From positions 5,828,001 to 5,892,000 of the forward strand of contig OX637334.1 of the NCBI GenBank assembly GCA_951799405.1: a DNA stretch of 64,000 bases. The letters run 5' to 3'. This stretch comes from Agapetus fuscipes. Taxonomy: Eukaryota; Arthropoda; Insecta; Trichoptera; Glossosomatidae. Each line of letters starts with the position of its first letter. Positions within the stretch are counted from its first letter, which is position 1. Position numbers and translations under genes: made by a program. This document shows positions 21,719-30,947 of this stretch, piece by piece. Under the pieces are notes generated by a model. The model was not told the DNA's origin. It saw only the letters and a program-made list of their open reading frames with translations, and searched no databases.

Positions 21719-22207
21719 TGTAAGGGGTGATGTCGGTAGCGAGTTCTACTGAAGGTAGCTAGCATCCAACACCACTCCTTGGTTGTTGTGGAGGTAAATA
21801 AAAACACTTGATGGACAAACTTGATTTTAATATTTAGCAGAGGTTACACAGTATTGTATTATAGAATATTATTGAGAATATATTATAATAGAGTTGAATA
21901 TTATTAAGAATATTATAACTGAGTGGATTCGAGCGTGGAGAATGTGACAACGACGGGGATGCGTCTTAACGAGTTGACAGTCGATCGCGGAGTGCCGTGC
22001 ATGTCGGGCAGTGATCATTCCCAAGATGGCGACAGCGAGTGGTCTTTCTTCGTGACCATATATGGTAATGAATTGCACTCTCTGTGACCATATATGGTAA
22101 TGAATTTCACCGTCCAACGATGATGACGTCACATTGTATGTGACGCATGGACTGCAACTGTAATCAGACTACATAGAAAGAAATGTGTTGTAAGTATGTT
22201 CACCACA
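21719..22207 (-). repeat. 3' LTR, family A
   Basis: 489 bp, matching 27296-27784 base for base by eye. It contains two CCATATATGG boxes (22056-22065 and 22088-22097) inside a duplicated GTGACCATATATGGTAATGAATT block, and TGACGTCA at 22124-22131. Confidence 0.95.
22056..22131. promoter_or_regulatory. Two CArG-like boxes and a CRE palindrome in the LTR
   Basis: CCATATATGG fits the CC(A/T)6GG consensus bound by SRF/MADS proteins and occurs twice, 32 bp apart. TGACGTCA is a full CRE palindrome. AAGATGGCGAC (22023) resembles a YY1-type site. The same set lies at 27600-27708 in the other LTR. Function is inferred from motif match alone. Confidence 0.5.
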
Positions 22208-22562
22208 GGTACCCCCTTCCCAGCGATTCAGATCGCGATAAAGGTAGAGATACATAGATGGGAATTTGTCTCGTCAGCAGTATGCGTCTGGTTGGATGAT
22301 CAGACTTCTGCCAAATTCTCGTAGTCCATGGGTCGTGAAGATGGTGAGGAGAATAACCACAATGATGATGAAGGACATCGTTTTTCACTTGTCTCCGGCA
22401 TTTCCTCCACACTAGGTAAACGCCAATGCTGAAGCACAAAATACATATTATGATTAATATTGAAAGGGTTAAACGATGCGTTGTCCTGTGAGCGCTGGTT
22501 TCAGCGGCTCCGGCTGCGGTCTGTGCGATGACTAGCTCTTCTTTGCTGGATGTTGATCCCAT
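22200..22562 (-). CDS. ORF3 of family A element: putative myristoylated single-pass membrane protein
   Basis: The open frame runs from 22604, but I favour the internal ATG at 22562, which gives 120 residues beginning MGSTSSKEE. Gly2 and Ser6 fit an N-myristoylation signal. One hydrophobic segment (about residues 31-52, LTLSILIIICILCFSIGVYL) is followed by basic RKCRR, as in a membrane anchor with a stop-transfer end. The rest is His-, Arg- and Ser-rich. It sits between integrase and the 3' LTR, where env would be, but is far too short and has no signal-peptide, furin-site or fusion-peptide layout. The TGA stop lies inside the LTR. Role unknown. Confidence 0.55.
   Translation of the reverse strand: MGSTSSKEELVIAQTAAGAAETSAHRTTHRLTLSILIIICILCFSIGVYLVWRKCRRQVKNDVLHHHCGYSPHHLHDPWTTRIWQKSDHPTRRILLTRQIPIYVSLPLSRSESLGRGYLW
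22212..22221 (-). other. Polypurine tract, family A
   Basis: GGGAAGGGGG on the - strand, four bases upstream of the 3' LTR start. This is the expected place for plus-strand priming. Confidence 0.8.
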
Positions 22563-22855
22563 GTTGGTTTGTTGAAGACTGCTAGTGAACTGACACATTG
22601 ACAATTATTTGAGTCATTATGTGATGCGTCACTATGATCAGTTTGCGATATTTTGGATTGTGCAATTGAGTTGGCTGATGAGTGTTTCATTTAAGCTGAT
22701 GTTGCATGTTGCGAAAATATCGACTTTGGACTCTTGGTGAGTGACCTGATGTTGTGTTTGTATTTTGTGCCTTTTGCAGGGGTTGTCAACTGTGTTCTCT
22801 GCTTGTTTTTTTACGATACAGTAATAAAATGATAAAATATGTATGTATGCGTTGT

Positions 22856-25779
22856 TTACACATCAAGCCTGTCAGGAAATTTTACTCTTCTTCCAAATTT
22901 TGTGGTTATGATTTTCTTGGAGGTTTGTTCTGGAAGGTTGGCTGGTTTTTCCGTGCTGGGGCTTGTTGATGTTGTGATTACTCGTGCTTCCTCGCCCGTT
23001 GTGATGTAGGCGGGTTTGAGTCTATCAACAGTGACTGTAATATCTTTGCCGTTTTTCCGTATGACGAAAGTTCTGTTGTTGCGCTTAATCACTTCATAAG
23101 GTCCTTCATAAGGCGATTGTAGAGGCTTTTTCACAGTGTCGTCACGTAGAAAAACATGTGTGGTTGTAGTAAGGTTTTTGAAAATGAAACTCTTCTTTTC
23201 CCCGTGGTGCGTTCCGGGTACTGGGCGTACGTTTTCAAAGTGCTGTCGCAGGATGTGTGCGAAACCGTGAGCATTTTCTTGTTGTTTGCTGTCAGAGCCA
23301 AGGAAGTCGCCGGGTAGGCGTAGAGGTGTGCCATACACAAGTTCTGCTGGCGTTGCTTGTAGATCTTCTCTCCATGCTGCTCGAATACCCATGAGCACTG
23401 TTGGGAGTGTCTGTGTCCATCGCTCATTTTCATGACATTTTATTGCTGCCTTGAGTTGTCGATGAAGACGCTCTACCATGCCATTTGCTGCTGGATGGTA
23501 GGCGGTTGTGTGAATTCGAGTTGTACCAGTCAGGTTATTCAGTTGCCTGAACAGGTTTGATTCGAATTGCTTTCCTTGGTCTGTGGTGATTCTACGAGGG
23601 GCTCCAAATCTTGTGATCCAGCCATCGTAGAATACTCGTGCTACGGTATTAGCTTCTTGGTCTTCGATAGGAAATGCTTCTGGCCATCTGGTGAACCGAT
23701 CCACGCATGTCAGACAGTACCTATTTCCTTCGGACATAGGTAGAATGATGATGTCTATGTGGACATGCTCGAATCTGGCAGATGGTGGCAGAAATGTTCC
23801 TAATGGTGCTGAAACGTGTCGAGTTACTTTGTTTTTTTGGCATTGAATACAGTTTAGGGTCCAGTTCTTGCAATCTTTCTTGATAGACGGCCAAACGTAT
23901 CGTTCTGTGATAAGTTTGGTTGTCGCTCTGATTCCTGGATGTGATAGCCTGTGGATGGAGTTGAATACTGCGCGTCTGTGCTTTGTGGTGACAAACGGTC
24001 TTGCGTTTGGTGTTGAGATGTCACAGAAAACGGTTACCTCAGTATTCGGAATCTGAATCTTCTTAAGTTTTAATACAGATTCTTCCTGTAAGAATGTTTG
24101 CATTTCCGGATCGCTTTCTTGATCCTTAGCTAGTGCGTTGAAATCTACTGTAGTAGTGTCGATGGCTTCAATCCTGGATAGTGCGTCAGCGACGATGTTG
24201 TCTTTTCCGGATACATGTCGTATGTCCGTTGAAAACTGACCTATATAATCGAGATGTCTGAATTGTCGTGGTGTACATTTTTCCGCTTTTTGTTTGAAAG
24301 CGAATGTGATCGGCTTATGATCAGTGAATATGATAAAATTTCGCGCTTCTACCATATATTTGAAGTACTTGATCGCTAGGTATATAGCTAGCAATTCTCG
24401 ATCATAAGCTCCGTACTTGCGTTCAGCGGCGCTCAACTTTTTCGAAAAGAACGCCAGTGGTTCCCATTTTCCATTTACGAGTTGTTGGAGTGCTGCACCT
24501 ACTGCTGTGTCGGAGGCGTCACTGATGATAGCTAGTTGAGTATCATCGCTTCTAGGATGAGATATCAACGTAGCGTCGGCCAGGCTCTCCTTGCAGGCGT
24601 CAAAGGCGACGATAGCTTCTGAAGTCCAGATAATCGGTTGTTTTCCTTTGGCGTTGTTCGTCAGTAGGGCGTTTAATGGTGCTTGGATCTGCGCGGCTTT
24701 AGGTATGAATCTTCTATAGAAATTGATTATACCCAGAAATCTGCGTAGATCTTTGATTGTTGTGGGGCGAGTGTATTTCTTGATGGCTTCGACTTTGTCA
24801 GGTAGTGGACGCGTGCCTTCACCGGTGACAAGATAACCTAGAAATTTTACTTCCTTTCGACCAAAAAAACATTTTCGGGAGTTGACTACGACTCCGTAGT
24901 CTTGAAGTTTCTTGAACAAAATTTTGAGATGCTGTAGGTGCTCTTCTTCTGAAGTTGATGCGACGAGTATGTCATCAATATATGCGTAGCAGAAGTCAAG
25001 TCCTAGTAGGATTTCGTCAATGAAACGTTGAAAAGTTTGAGCGGCGTTTCGAAGACCGAACGACATGAATTTAAATTCATATAGTCCGAACGGCGTTGTG
25101 ATGGCTGTCTTCGGGATGTCTCCTTCAACGACTGGGATTTGGTTGTAGGCTCGAACAAGATCGATGGTTGAGAAAATTGTTCGTCCTTGCAGAGATTGAG
25201 CAAAATCTTGAATGTGTCGAACTGGATACCGATCAGGTACTGTCCTAGCATTTAAACCTCGATAATCGCCACAAGGTCGCCATTGCTCGTCAGATTTCGG
25301 GACGAGATGAAGAGGTGATGACCAGCAACTCTCCGATGGTTGGATGATCCCTAGTTGTGCCATCTTCTGAAATTCCTTTTTAGCTATCAAAAGTTTGTCA
25401 GGTGCAAGTCGTCTTGGTCTTGCAGAAACTGGTGGTCCGGGGGTTGTTTTGATGTGATGTCGTGTGCCGTGGCAAACTTCTCTCGATGTACCATCTGGAC
25501 GTGTGAGGTCAGGGAACTGCTGAAGAAGTGCATGGAATGGTGACTTACCAGCAACAGTTTTGATGGTTTCAACATGCACGTTGCTGCGATGTCCAGAAGT
25601 AGTGAGCTGCGTAGTTCGGTCGAGAAGTTTTCCGTGTTTGACGTCTACCAGTAAACCGAAGTGGCCTAGGAAGTCCACTCCGATGATAGGTTTGGTTACA
25701 TCCGCGATCACGAATTTCCATGTGAAATCCCGTCTCAATCCCAGATTTAGCGTCAGTGTAACGGTACCATACGTGGCTA
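22856..25779 (-). pseudogene. Pol polyprotein, RT-RNase H-integrase part (frame broken upstream)
   Basis: A long intact frame covers the end of protease ([16 protein letters not shown]), RT, RNase H and integrase. Counting residues from the TTG codon at 25738: RT D193 (STIDLVRAY) and YIDD 253-256; RNase H D407 (SDASD), E448 and D473 (FTDHK); integrase zinc site H596/H600/C630/C633; catalytic D662, D720, E756 with 35 residues between the last two. All key residues are present and no stop occurs before the terminator at 22856. The frame differs by one base from the protease frame just upstream, so as read here it would not be joined to gag-protease. Confidence 0.95.
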
Positions 25780-25983
25780 TGTTGTCCCATTTGCTGCTGA
25801 CAGTTCATATGAAGACTTGGCTGGGCGTCCTTGGATTTTTAGCCGGGGGTAGACACACAGGTCCGCTCCCGTGTCTATGAGAAATTTCGTTTTAGTTGAG
25901 TGATCGGTGATGAAAAGACGGCTTGACATCGGGCATGCTTCGCTGGCCGCATCTAGCGAGTGCCCATGTCGTTTCCCTGGTAG
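25777..25983 (-). pseudogene. Protease segment of family A, frameshifted
   Basis: This frame, one base back from gag, carries a retroviral-type aspartic protease active site (FLIDTGADLCVYP) about 25 codons after the frameshift site. It ends at a TAG (25777-25779) within the protease, while the homologous continuation is in the neighbouring frame. The simplest reading is loss of one base in about 25780-25786. A sequence error or a second recoding event is possible but less likely. Confidence 0.8.
25931..25977 (-). promoter_or_regulatory. -1 ribosomal frameshift signal (GGGAAAC plus stem-loop)
   Basis: On the - strand the heptamer G GGA AAC (25971-25977) is in register with gag and leads, by a -1 slip, into the protease frame. 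A 5-base spacer is followed by a hairpin at 25931-25965: outer stem GGGCA/TGCCC, inner stem TCGCT/AGCGA, 10-base loop. The gag stop TAG is 15 bases after the heptamer. Heptamer, spacing and hairpin all fit the standard X XXY YYZ recoding signal. Confidence 0.8.
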
Positions 25984-26891
25984 CTACAGGGTTGTCTGCA
26001 TTTCTTAGCCCTTGAGCCAAATTTGGCGTGATACCAACAGGAACCGGATGGACTGTAGCCAGAGTTTTGGGGGCGTCCCGACGATCTGCTCCTGGATCTC
26101 CCCCGAGGAAATCTTGCAGTAGCTGTTGCTGGTCTTGAAGCATGCTTGCCTGAAAACTCCCTGCGGATCTCAGCAATCTCCGCACGGAGGGCTGTCTCCA
26201 TGTTTTTTATGACAGCAGTTAAGGAGGTCTCCACGGATGTTTCGTGAATGGACGGCGTGTTAGCGGTGGAGTCAGACATGGCGTCTGCTAGGTCGGCAAC
26301 CCTGTCGAGCTCTACGCCCTTCTGCGTAGCCAGCACGACCTGCATAGACTGCGGCAAGCGACTCATCCAGAGCGTCCTCAGGACTTCGTCTCCCACTGCA
26401 GTCCCCGCAAGCATCCTCAGGTGTCTGAGAAATTGCGAAGGTTTCCGATCTCCTACCTCTTCGTGTTCCAACAGCCGTCGTGTCTTCTGTTCTTGAGTCG
26501 AACTAAGTCGTTTTGTCAGCTCCCTCTTCAGCAACTGATAGGCTCCTTTCTCCGGCGGATTAAGAATTATGTCTCTCACCTCAGTGGCGTATTTGGGATC
26601 CAGGGCGCTCAGTATATAGCCGAATTTTGTTTGTTCAGCTGTCACTCCAGCTGCTTCAAAGCTCCGTTCTGCCATGCAGAACCACATCTCGGGGTCCTGA
26701 GGGCAGAAGATTGGCACTCGGACAGCGACCCTGTCGATCGATGTCCTCTGCAGCTGGTTGTTTACAGGCGGACGTGTGATTGTAGGTGCAGGCGCATGTG
26801 CAGGTGCAGGTGCGGGTGCGGCTGAGGGTGCAAAGTCTAGGTACTCATCTTCTTCGAGCACCTCACTGTCAGGCGTGCCGTGGCGTTGCAT
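25953..26891 (-). CDS. Gag of family A gypsy-class element
   Basis: 312 residues from ATG 26891. After an acidic start and an Ala-Pro run (about residues 25-37), residues about 50-215 have the capsid layout of insect gypsy-group Gags (VPIFCPQDPEMWFCMAERSF, then KRELTKRLSSTQEQKTRRLL). An Arg/Ser-rich stretch (about 255-275) and a CWYHAKFGSRAKKCRQPC knuckle follow; that motif replaces the usual CCHC box in a large insect gypsy lineage. The protein would form particles and bind the element RNA. The frame is intact and overlaps the protease frame through the GGGAAAC site. Confidence 0.9.
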   Translation of the reverse strand: MQRHGTPDSEVLEEDEYLDFAPSAAPAPAPAHAPAPTITRPPVNNQLQRTSIDRVAVRVPIFCPQDPEMWFCMAERSFEAAGVTAEQTKFGYILSALDPKYATEVRDIILNPPEKGAYQLLKRELTKRLSSTQEQKTRRLLEHEEVGDRKPSQFLRHLRMLAGTAVGDEVLRTLWMSRLPQSMQVVLATQKGVELDRVADLADAMSDSTANTPSIHETSVETSLTAVIKNMETALRAEIAEIRREFSGKHASRPATATARFPRGRSRSRSSGRPQNSGYSPSGSCWYHAKFGSRAKKCRQPCSYQGNDMGTR

Positions 26892-27276
26892 TGTGTTTGT
26901 AGGTCACGGGATGTGTGTTGCGCGACGTGTGTATGCCTCAGCTGGTTCTTACGATAAGAAATCAGCTGATTTTTGCAACGGGCGTGTCGTATTGCAAACG
27001 ACGCGATAAGCGGCTGATGACGCGTCGCTGTGCGATAACGGTTCGCTGACGTCACGCGCGCGGTGAGGAACAGAGGCGGTTTGCAGTCGCGCGGGGGGAA
27101 GTACACCGATGCAAGCGGATGACGCGGTGCACTGAGGAATGCGCGACAAGACAAATAACGCTGACTGTTTCTGTACCTTTACCGTCGTTGGCACTGATTG
27201 AATGACTCGCGATTCACTCTTTGTCACACTCCACACTCGATCACTGTTCAAGTTTGGGGTTCTATTCACCTTCCAA
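26892..27276 (-). other. Untranslated leader of family A
   Basis: About 385 nt between PBS and the gag ATG, GC-richer than the surroundings. Open frames here (26837-27154, 26949-27281) are uninformative. Packaging and splice signals would be expected here, but I cannot point to one. Confidence 0.6.
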
Positions 27277-27294
27277 ATCACGTCGGGGTCACCA
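27277..27294 (-). other. Primer binding site matching tRNA-Trp
   Basis: TGGTGACCCCGACGTGAT on the - strand, one base after the 5' LTR, is complementary to the 3' end of eukaryotic tRNA-Trp (...ATCACGTCGGGGTCA plus CCA). All 18 bases match the sequence I know for this tRNA. Confidence 0.8.
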
Positions 27295-27295
27295 C

Positions 27296-27784
27296 TGTAA
27301 GGGGTGATGTCGGTAGCGAGTTCTACTGAAGGTAGCTAGCATCCAACACCACTCCTTGGTTGTTGTGGAGGTAAATAAAAACACTTGATGGACAAACTTG
27401 ATTTTAATATTTAGCAGAGGTTACACAGTATTGTATTATAGAATATTATTGAGAATATATTATAATAGAGTTGAATATTATTAAGAATATTATAACTGAG
27501 TGGATTCGAGCGTGGAGAATGTGACAACGACGGGGATGCGTCTTAACGAGTTGACAGTCGATCGCGGAGTGCCGTGCATGTCGGGCAGTGATCATTCCCA
27601 AGATGGCGACAGCGAGTGGTCTTTCTTCGTGACCATATATGGTAATGAATTGCACTCTCTGTGACCATATATGGTAATGAATTTCACCGTCCAACGATGA
27701 TGACGTCACATTGTATGTGACGCATGGACTGCAACTGTAATCAGACTACATAGAAAGAAATGTGTTGTAAGTATGTTCACCACA
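27296..27784 (-). repeat. 5' LTR, family A
   Basis: 489 bp, same sequence as 21719-22207. CArG-like boxes at 27633-27642 and 27665-27674. It would hold the promoter for the - strand transcript. Confidence 0.95.
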
Positions 27785-27924
27785 CATTATTAATTTTTAA
27801 GCTCATCCATTATTACAGCAAGAGGGGGGGGTCATAAGATAATGACTATAGGATGATTATAAGGGGGGGGGGGGGGGGGGGGGGGTCGAAAATCGGCCAA
27901 AATCGATGACGTAATTTATGGACC
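27785..27924. mobile_element. Right half of the split TIR element, with a long poly-G run
   Basis: After the CATT duplication the older element resumes. It has a run of about 24 G near 27859-27882 and ends GATGACGTAATTTATGGACCG, the inverted match of 21565-21588. Confidence 0.6.
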
Positions 27925-28164
27925 GATGTTACAGAACTCATAGAAAAACACGTCGTTTAAGATCCAGAAACCTTCAAAAGGCCATTCTTGGTAAAAAGCG
28001 CTGACGAATGTTGATGCGTGACGATAATTCCCAAGCGCAATCGCTCTGGACTCGCCCACGTTAAATTTGCATAATTTGGAATAATTTCCCAAATATATCG
28101 CTCCGATCGCAAACCCTCGGGGGCCTACGATCCAATCCGATGCCTGTCATTTCTGAATAATACA

Positions 28165-28316
28165 GTACCCTAAGTATAAAAGTCTCACATTCACTTTCAA
28201 CCATAGAGTTTTTCTGAAAAATACATTAAAACTGAAACAGCTCTTCTAGTGAACGTTTTACTTTACGTATATTCTTTGGCGAAACGCAAGAGCAAAAGTT
28301 TTATACTTGATGTACC
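28165..28316. mobile_element. MITE-M copy 2
   Basis: GTACCCTAAGTATAAAAG at the left and GTTTTATACTTGATGTAC at the right are inverted matches. Interior TCTAGTGAACGTTT is shared with the copy at 59741. Confidence 0.65.
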
Positions 28317-28589
28317 TAAAAAAATATATGAAATGAGGAGGGTGTTTTTTTATCTAAAATTATACTTCTCGGTTCTGGAGTTCAATAAACTCAGTTTAAG
28401 AAGTTATTTTTTTTAGGATTCTTTTGATTCCCAAGATTTCAGAGAATTTAGAGGTAAATGACACTTGTTGTATTGCCACACAGGTGTGGGTGTTGGTGAT
28501 GTGTAGGTTGACGTCCTGATCTTTTGTAGCAGGACTGCTATTTGCGTAGCATTTTGCCTTTGTTTTGAGACACTGAAAGGAAGTTCTGC

Positions 28590-28735
28590 GTGTGTGCATA
28601 CAAATGAACCAAACCCCGTATGAACATAAACCTTGCAACTCCTACCGCCTCTCCCTGAAGCTGGGGTGGCATTGGCAAAAGTGAACGAATTTTTGCAGTA
28701 CGCGAGGTCAGTCTCATACCTACCTATGAGTCAAT
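28590..28735 (-). repeat. SINE-A fragment
   Basis: GTGTGTGCATACAAATGAACC to CCTATGAGTCAATAAG; half-length copy of the TGGGGTGGCATTGGCAAAAG subfamily. Confidence 0.75.
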
Positions 28736-29194
28736 AAGTGATTTTTTATAATTTTTAATAATCTAATTCTCAGTGATTAATATATTTTTTAACAGGGTAA
28801 CAGATTTTGTAAGGACGTTCTTTTATTTAAGTTCTTAGCTTTGGCAATACTAGCGTACAAGGTTTTTAATTATTTATTTCTTACGTTTAGAAAATTGCGA
28901 TTTTCTTCCCTTAATTCATTGCATTTATCGTTCTTTCTGAATAGTTTATTTCATATTGTTACTTTTGATTTTTTTTTTTTATTGGTGGCTATGAGTCTGT
29001 CCACTCTAACTGTAAAAGTTGGTTTGATTGCTTATTTCAACCTAGTTTTACTGAAAAGTTGCAAGAATTGCAAGGTTTTGGTTAAATAACTAACTAACGT
29101 GTCTGATTATAAGAATGCTTTAATTAACTACTAAAATGTATTTCTGCAATATAGAATATAGATTTTAGATATTTTTGGGGACTAAGGACGGGGC
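28736..29194. other. AT-rich unassigned stretch
   Basis: The frame 28841-29089 is hydrophobic but low-complexity and has no family resemblance. Confidence 0.5.
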
Positions 29195-29311
29195 TGGAAC
29201 AGTCAACCTCTGGAGCTGAGATCAGAGATCAGTGTTGATAGTTTAAGGAAGTTGCTTAAGACGTATAAATTTAGGAGAATTTTCAACACAAAGCAAAAAC
29301 AAAAAGAATAA
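29195..29311 (+). pseudogene. LINE RT C-terminal fragment
   Basis: Translates as WNSQPLELRSEISVDSLRKL and on to KTYKFRRIFN and a stop at 29309-29311. This is the WNxLP...F/LK pattern that ends many non-LTR retrotransposon ORF2 proteins. Only this tail is left. Confidence 0.7.
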
Positions 29312-29694
29312 AGTGAATTAAAACCATGTTTTACCATTTCATTTTTTTAAATATTTTTATGTTATCTTTAATTCAAAGTATAATACAAAGAAAAACATAC
29401 ATTTTTTTTATCTTATTTCTAGATTAGGTATCATAAAAATTGTGAAATATGAGTGACTATTACCTATACACAGATTATCAATTAAAAATGCAAAAACAAT
29501 ACTGGCTGTGCCAATTAATTGTAGGGATTTACAATCCTGTACGTTTGCCACACTGCATGGTGCAAGGCCTACGTCAGTCAGACAATAACCGCTGCTGAAG
29601 AAAGAACGAATACTTCTCTCTCTCTCAACTGACTCACCGCACCGCGATCGTGCAATATATTGACTACCCCGCAAAATAGTTCATCCCGCAAGAG
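29312..29694. other. Unassigned stretch
   Basis: ACTGACTCACCGCACCGCGATC (about 29628) recurs in related form at about 30592, on the other side of the Harbinger-type element. Confidence 0.5.
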
Positions 29695-29697
29695 TTA

Positions 29698-30556
29698 AGG
29701 CCCGGTTGTTGGTAGTTGACAGCTGGTTTACAGTTAGCGACAGCTAATTTTAAGCCGGCTGTTTGTTTAAGCGCTCCGATTTTAGCGCCGGCTAAAAAAT
29801 GGGTTGTTTTATGAAAAATTTAGCCCCAGCTAAAAATTAACCGACTGCTAAAAACCATAGACCATTTATACATATTGTTTTCTATGGTAGGTACACAACA
29901 CGAAAAATATTACTATTGAGTAGCCATAAAAGTTTGATTTAACGATGCTTGTGCAGCACATTGGCAGCACTGCGCAGAAGAAAATAAATAATACACAAGT
30001 GACACACGCTTCGACCTGTTCAGAATTTCTATGCTGCGTATTTACAAATATTGATAAAAATGGAAGTTAGTCCAACCAGCCAGATTACGCTCTCTTTGGT
30101 CATTCGAAGTCTTGCACGGAATTCGTTGTCATCCCAACACTCCAACTCAAAAGCACGAGGGCGATAAACTTTTGGTTTGACAATAAATATTCGAAAACTT
30201 GGCTCGAGCTTTCACTGTCCATGGCAATGTCAATGATGAATCTTCTGATTTCAGACGCCATAATAATATATATTCTATGATTTTATTGTAAACTGTATGC
30301 GCAAACCGTCGGATATGATTACGAAACTTCAAAGCACTCGTATTTGAGAGAGTTTGACAGCTGTGTAACAGCCGGTCTAAAGTTAGCCCGAGAAATTCGG
30401 ACAGGTTCGTTTTTAAGCCGGCTGTCAAAGAACAGACCGGTTGTCTAATTGACTTTTTCTTAAAACAACCGTTTTTTGTGCAAACCGGAGATTTTAAGCA
30501 GCCGGTTGGCATTTTTAGCCCTGGCTAATTTTAGCCGGAGATGGTACAACCGGCCC
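29698..30556. mobile_element. PIF/Harbinger-type element, about 860 bp
   Basis: Terminal AGGCCCGGTTGT and ACAACCGGCCC are inverted, flanked by TTA on both sides (29695-29697, 30557-30559) as for Harbinger elements. Subterminal AGCCGGCT/CCGGCTAA motifs repeat near both ends. The interior carries a transposase relic on the - strand. Confidence 0.75.
30030..30175 (-). pseudogene. Harbinger nuclease (HARBI1-like) N-terminal relic
   Basis: A short frame reads RPRAFELECWDDNEFRARLR then MTKESVIWLVG before a TAG. The RPR...EFRxRFRMSKES block is the usual start of Harbinger-family nucleases. The catalytic region is absent, so the element is non-autonomous. Confidence 0.55.
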
Positions 30557-30947
30557 TTAGACACCAGGACTCGTCATAGGAGGTCCAACTAACTCACCGT
30601 ACCGCGATCACCAAATAATTTTGTTCGCGCATCCGCATATAGCAATCCCGCAACAAGTCAAAACCCGCAACGCAAGGAAGGAACACACCTGCTGCGCCAG
30701 CCTATTCACATCCAGGAATAGAAGGACTATCAGGTAAGTCCCTGCAGTGACCTTTTCATTCTGTTGGCGCATCAGGAACCCGCCCCTTGGCGAAAGAAAA
30801 AAATCCTAGTGGTTGAAGCACCCTGTGGCTACAGGATCACCCCAAAATACAGTCCACTAATCCAAAATCCACCAAATACCATAATAAAATGACATATTAC
30901 ATTCGTTTTTTTTATTGGTCAATATATATTTTATTTGTTAATACTAT
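30557..30947. other. Unassigned stretch
   Basis: Contains CAGGTAAGTCC at about 30729, a good donor match but with no supporting exon. Nothing else recognised. Confidence 0.5.

Larger units (their letters stand above)
21719..27784 (-). mobile_element. Gypsy-class LTR retrotransposon (family A), nearly complete and recent
   Basis: 6066 bp with two 489-bp LTRs that I read as identical, TG...CA ends and a CATT target duplication (21715-21718 and 27785-27788). On the - strand the order is 5' LTR, tRNA-Trp type PBS, leader, gag, protease/RT/RNase H/integrase, a small ORF3, polypurine tract and 3' LTR. RT before integrase places it in the gypsy (Metaviridae-like) class. One apparent 1-nt deletion in the protease breaks the polyprotein. 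It inserted into an older inverted-repeat element. Confidence 0.95.

Noticed and set aside
21869..22132. 87-residue frame MTSSSLDGEIHYHIWSQRVQ... present twice (also 27446-27709)
   Set aside because: It lies wholly inside the two identical LTRs and has no recognisable domain, so repetition does not indicate selection.
22856..25779. Reading the long pol frame as an intact functional gene
   Set aside because: All catalytic residues are present, but the frame is separated from gag-protease by a one-base break within the protease, so I list it as a pseudogene.
25953..26825. Forward-strand frames 26248-26496 and 26421-26825 opposite gag
   Set aside because: Shadow frames of the GC-richer gag coding strand.
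30729..30740. Donor-like CAGGTAAGTCC as the end of a Dpr 5' UTR exon
   Set aside because: A lone donor match with no acceptor, promoter or coding evidence, 14 kb from the first coding exon.
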